From the NCBI GenBank assembly GCA_019310665.1, contig JAFDDW010000117.1:1-6594 (forward strand): a DNA stretch of 6,594 bases, in the 5' to 3' direction. Made by a program: the position numbers and the translations under genes. The DNA is from Deltaproteobacteria bacterium. Lineage in GTDB: Bacteria > Desulfobacterota > Desulfobacteria > Desulfobacterales > JAFDCJ01. Positions 5,473 through 6,594 of the stretch are shown here, one piece after another. Position 1 is the first letter of the stretch. Every line of letters begins with the position of its first letter. The notes beneath the pieces are model-generated. The model saw only the letters and a program-made list of their open reading frames with translations, was not told where the DNA came from and made no database searches.

Positions 5473-6594
5473 ATGGCAAATTCGGATGGCTCAGGATTAA
5501 AATTGGGCGTCAACGGCTTCGGTAGAATCGGAAAGCTTACCGTGTGGCATCATGTGGCCCGTAAGTATTTCGATGAAATCGTGGTCAATATTGGTCGTCA
5601 GGCCGGGGTATCACTTGAGGATGTTGCGCATTATGTGGAACGGGATTCCACCTATGGTTTGCTGCATGGATATCTGTACGGCCACACGGGGCAGCCGGTG
5701 ATCAGTAATTTGGATGAAGACGGCGGTACGATGACAATTGATGGTGTCAAAATTCGCTTTCTAAGAACACACCGCAATCCGGCTGAAATTGGTTGGAGAG
5801 AGCAGGACGTCAGGCTGGTTGTCGATACCACCGGACAATTTCTTGACCCCACCCTGGATGCGGAGTATCCCCAGGGTTCGGCATGGGGGCATCTGGAATC
5901 CGGGGCCGAGAAAGTGATTCTTTCAGCCCCCTTTAAAATTAAGGACAAACGGGCGCCAACGCCTGACGATGCGGTCACCACCGTTATGGGAATTAACGGC
6001 AATGATTATGATCCCCGGCGACACCGAATCATCTCGAATGCTTCCTGCACCACGACCTGTTTGGCTCACATGATGAAACCGCTGATTAATGTTTTCGGTC
6101 CCAAAAAAATTATGTCCGCCTCTATGGCAACGGTTCATGCGGCCACCGGCTCCCAGGAAGTATTGGATCGCCTGCCCAAAGCAGGCAAGACCGATTTGCG
6201 GAAAAACAGAAGTATTATGAATAATATTATTCTGACCACAACCGGGGCTGCCGAAGCGCTCAGATTGGTTATACCCGAAATGGAAGAGATTGCATTTATT
6301 GCTGAATCGGTGAGGATCCCGACTGCCACCGGGTCGTTGATTATTCTGGTGATCAACTTACAGGAAGAACCAACCGGTGGATACGTCACAAGAGAAATGA
6401 TTAACGATATCTACCGGCAGGCTGCAGCGGACAGCCCCGAAGGGTATCTGTACTACACCGAAAAGCAAAATGTTTCCGGCGATATTATCGGGATTCCCAA
6501 AGTGGCGGCCACCATTGAAGGGCACGAAACCCACAGCCGGACAGCAGAGGCCACCATAGATCTTGCCAAAGTGCCGGGACTTGAAAAAGATCTA
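5473..6594 (+). CDS. gap: Glyceraldehyde-3-phosphate dehydrogenase, divergent form (3' end cut by window)
   Basis: The frame stays open for 374 codons to the window end, so the C-terminus is missing. GAPDH interconverts glyceraldehyde 3-phosphate and 1,3-bisphosphoglycerate in the cytoplasmic glycolytic/gluconeogenic pathway. The Rossmann motif VNGFGRIGK is at 13-21. The catalytic site is SNASCTTTCL with C192, and H222 in ATVHAATGSQ is the partner histidine. TTTGAAEAL (255-263) and RIPTATGS (281-288, R281 in the phosphate-binding arginine position) follow. Several features are unusual. CTTNC of ordinary GAPDH is CTTTC here. The usual Asp after the second beta strand is replaced by Gly-Arg (VVNIGRQ, G41 R42). 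C192-H222 spacing is 30 residues instead of 27. The protein already exceeds the usual 330-340 residues, with an apparent C-terminal insertion around IEGHETHSRTAEATIDLAKV. All main catalytic residues visible here are kept, so an active enzyme is likely. NADP preference is possible but unproven. Start ATG follows a strong GGGAGG. Confidence 0.88.
   Translation, partial: MANSDGSGLKLGVNGFGRIGKLTVWHHVARKYFDEIVVNIGRQAGVSLEDVAHYVERDSTYGLLHGYLYGHTGQPVISNLDEDGGTMTIDGVKIRFLRTHRNPAEIGWREQDVRLVVDTTGQFLDPTLDAEYPQGSAWGHLESGAEKVILSAPFKIKDKRAPTPDDAVTTVMGINGNDYDPRRHRIISNASCTTTCLAHMMKPLINVFGPKKIMSASMATVHAATGSQEVLDRLPKAGKTDLRKNRSIMNNIILTTTGAAEALRLVIPEMEEIAFIAESVRIPTATGSLIILVINLQEEPTGGYVTREMINDIYRQAAADSPEGYLYYTEKQNVSGDIIGIPKVAATIEGHETHSRTAEATIDLAKVPGLEKDL

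Noticed and set aside
5652..6389. Three minus-strand open frames
   Set aside because: They lie antisense to the GAPDH coding region, which carries clear catalytic motifs on the + strand.

Overview
The window looks like chromosomal DNA of an anaerobic bacterium, most probably a Desulfobacterota (sulfate-reducer-type) lineage. That placement is an inference from three things. One is a DUF3786 protein. Another is a very long dikinase-like protein of a kind I associate with Desulfobacterales-type genomes. The third is gene gaps filled with degenerate 7-9 nt tandem repeats. There is no rRNA, tRNA, transposase, phage gene or CRISPR array.

Layout, all genes on the + strand: (1) positions 2-85 carry twelve 7-nt repeat units running up to the first start codon. 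(2) Positions 92-706 encode a DUF3786 protein of unknown function. (3) Positions 707-978 are a gap with a nested inverted repeat built from 8-mers (inner) and 7-mers (outer), followed by a plausible promoter and ribosome binding site. (4) Positions 979-5160 encode a 1393-residue protein. Its last ~490 residues are the ATP-binding and phosphohistidine domains of the pyruvate phosphate dikinase (PPDK)/PEP synthase family. Its first ~890 residues match no domain I can name. It ends right after the phosphohistidine domain, so the PEP/pyruvate-binding barrel is absent. (5) Positions 5161-5472 are a second nested inverted-repeat gap, made from 8-mers and 9-mers of quite different sequence. (6) Positions 5473-6594 encode a divergent glyceraldehyde-3-phosphate dehydrogenase (GAPDH), cut off by the window end after 374 codons.

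Functionally, the dikinase-like protein and the GAPDH both belong to phosphoryl/central carbon metabolism and lie in the same direction. The 312-nt structured gap between them argues against a tightly coupled operon, so a joint role is only a hypothesis. The DUF3786 gene has no evident link to either.

The two most noteworthy items are the dikinase with no recognisable acceptor domain and the repeated construction of the gaps. The two complete gaps share one design, short-unit tandem repeats folded into nested inverted repeats, built from unrelated sequences. The partial gap at the left edge shows the tandem-repeat half of the same design.
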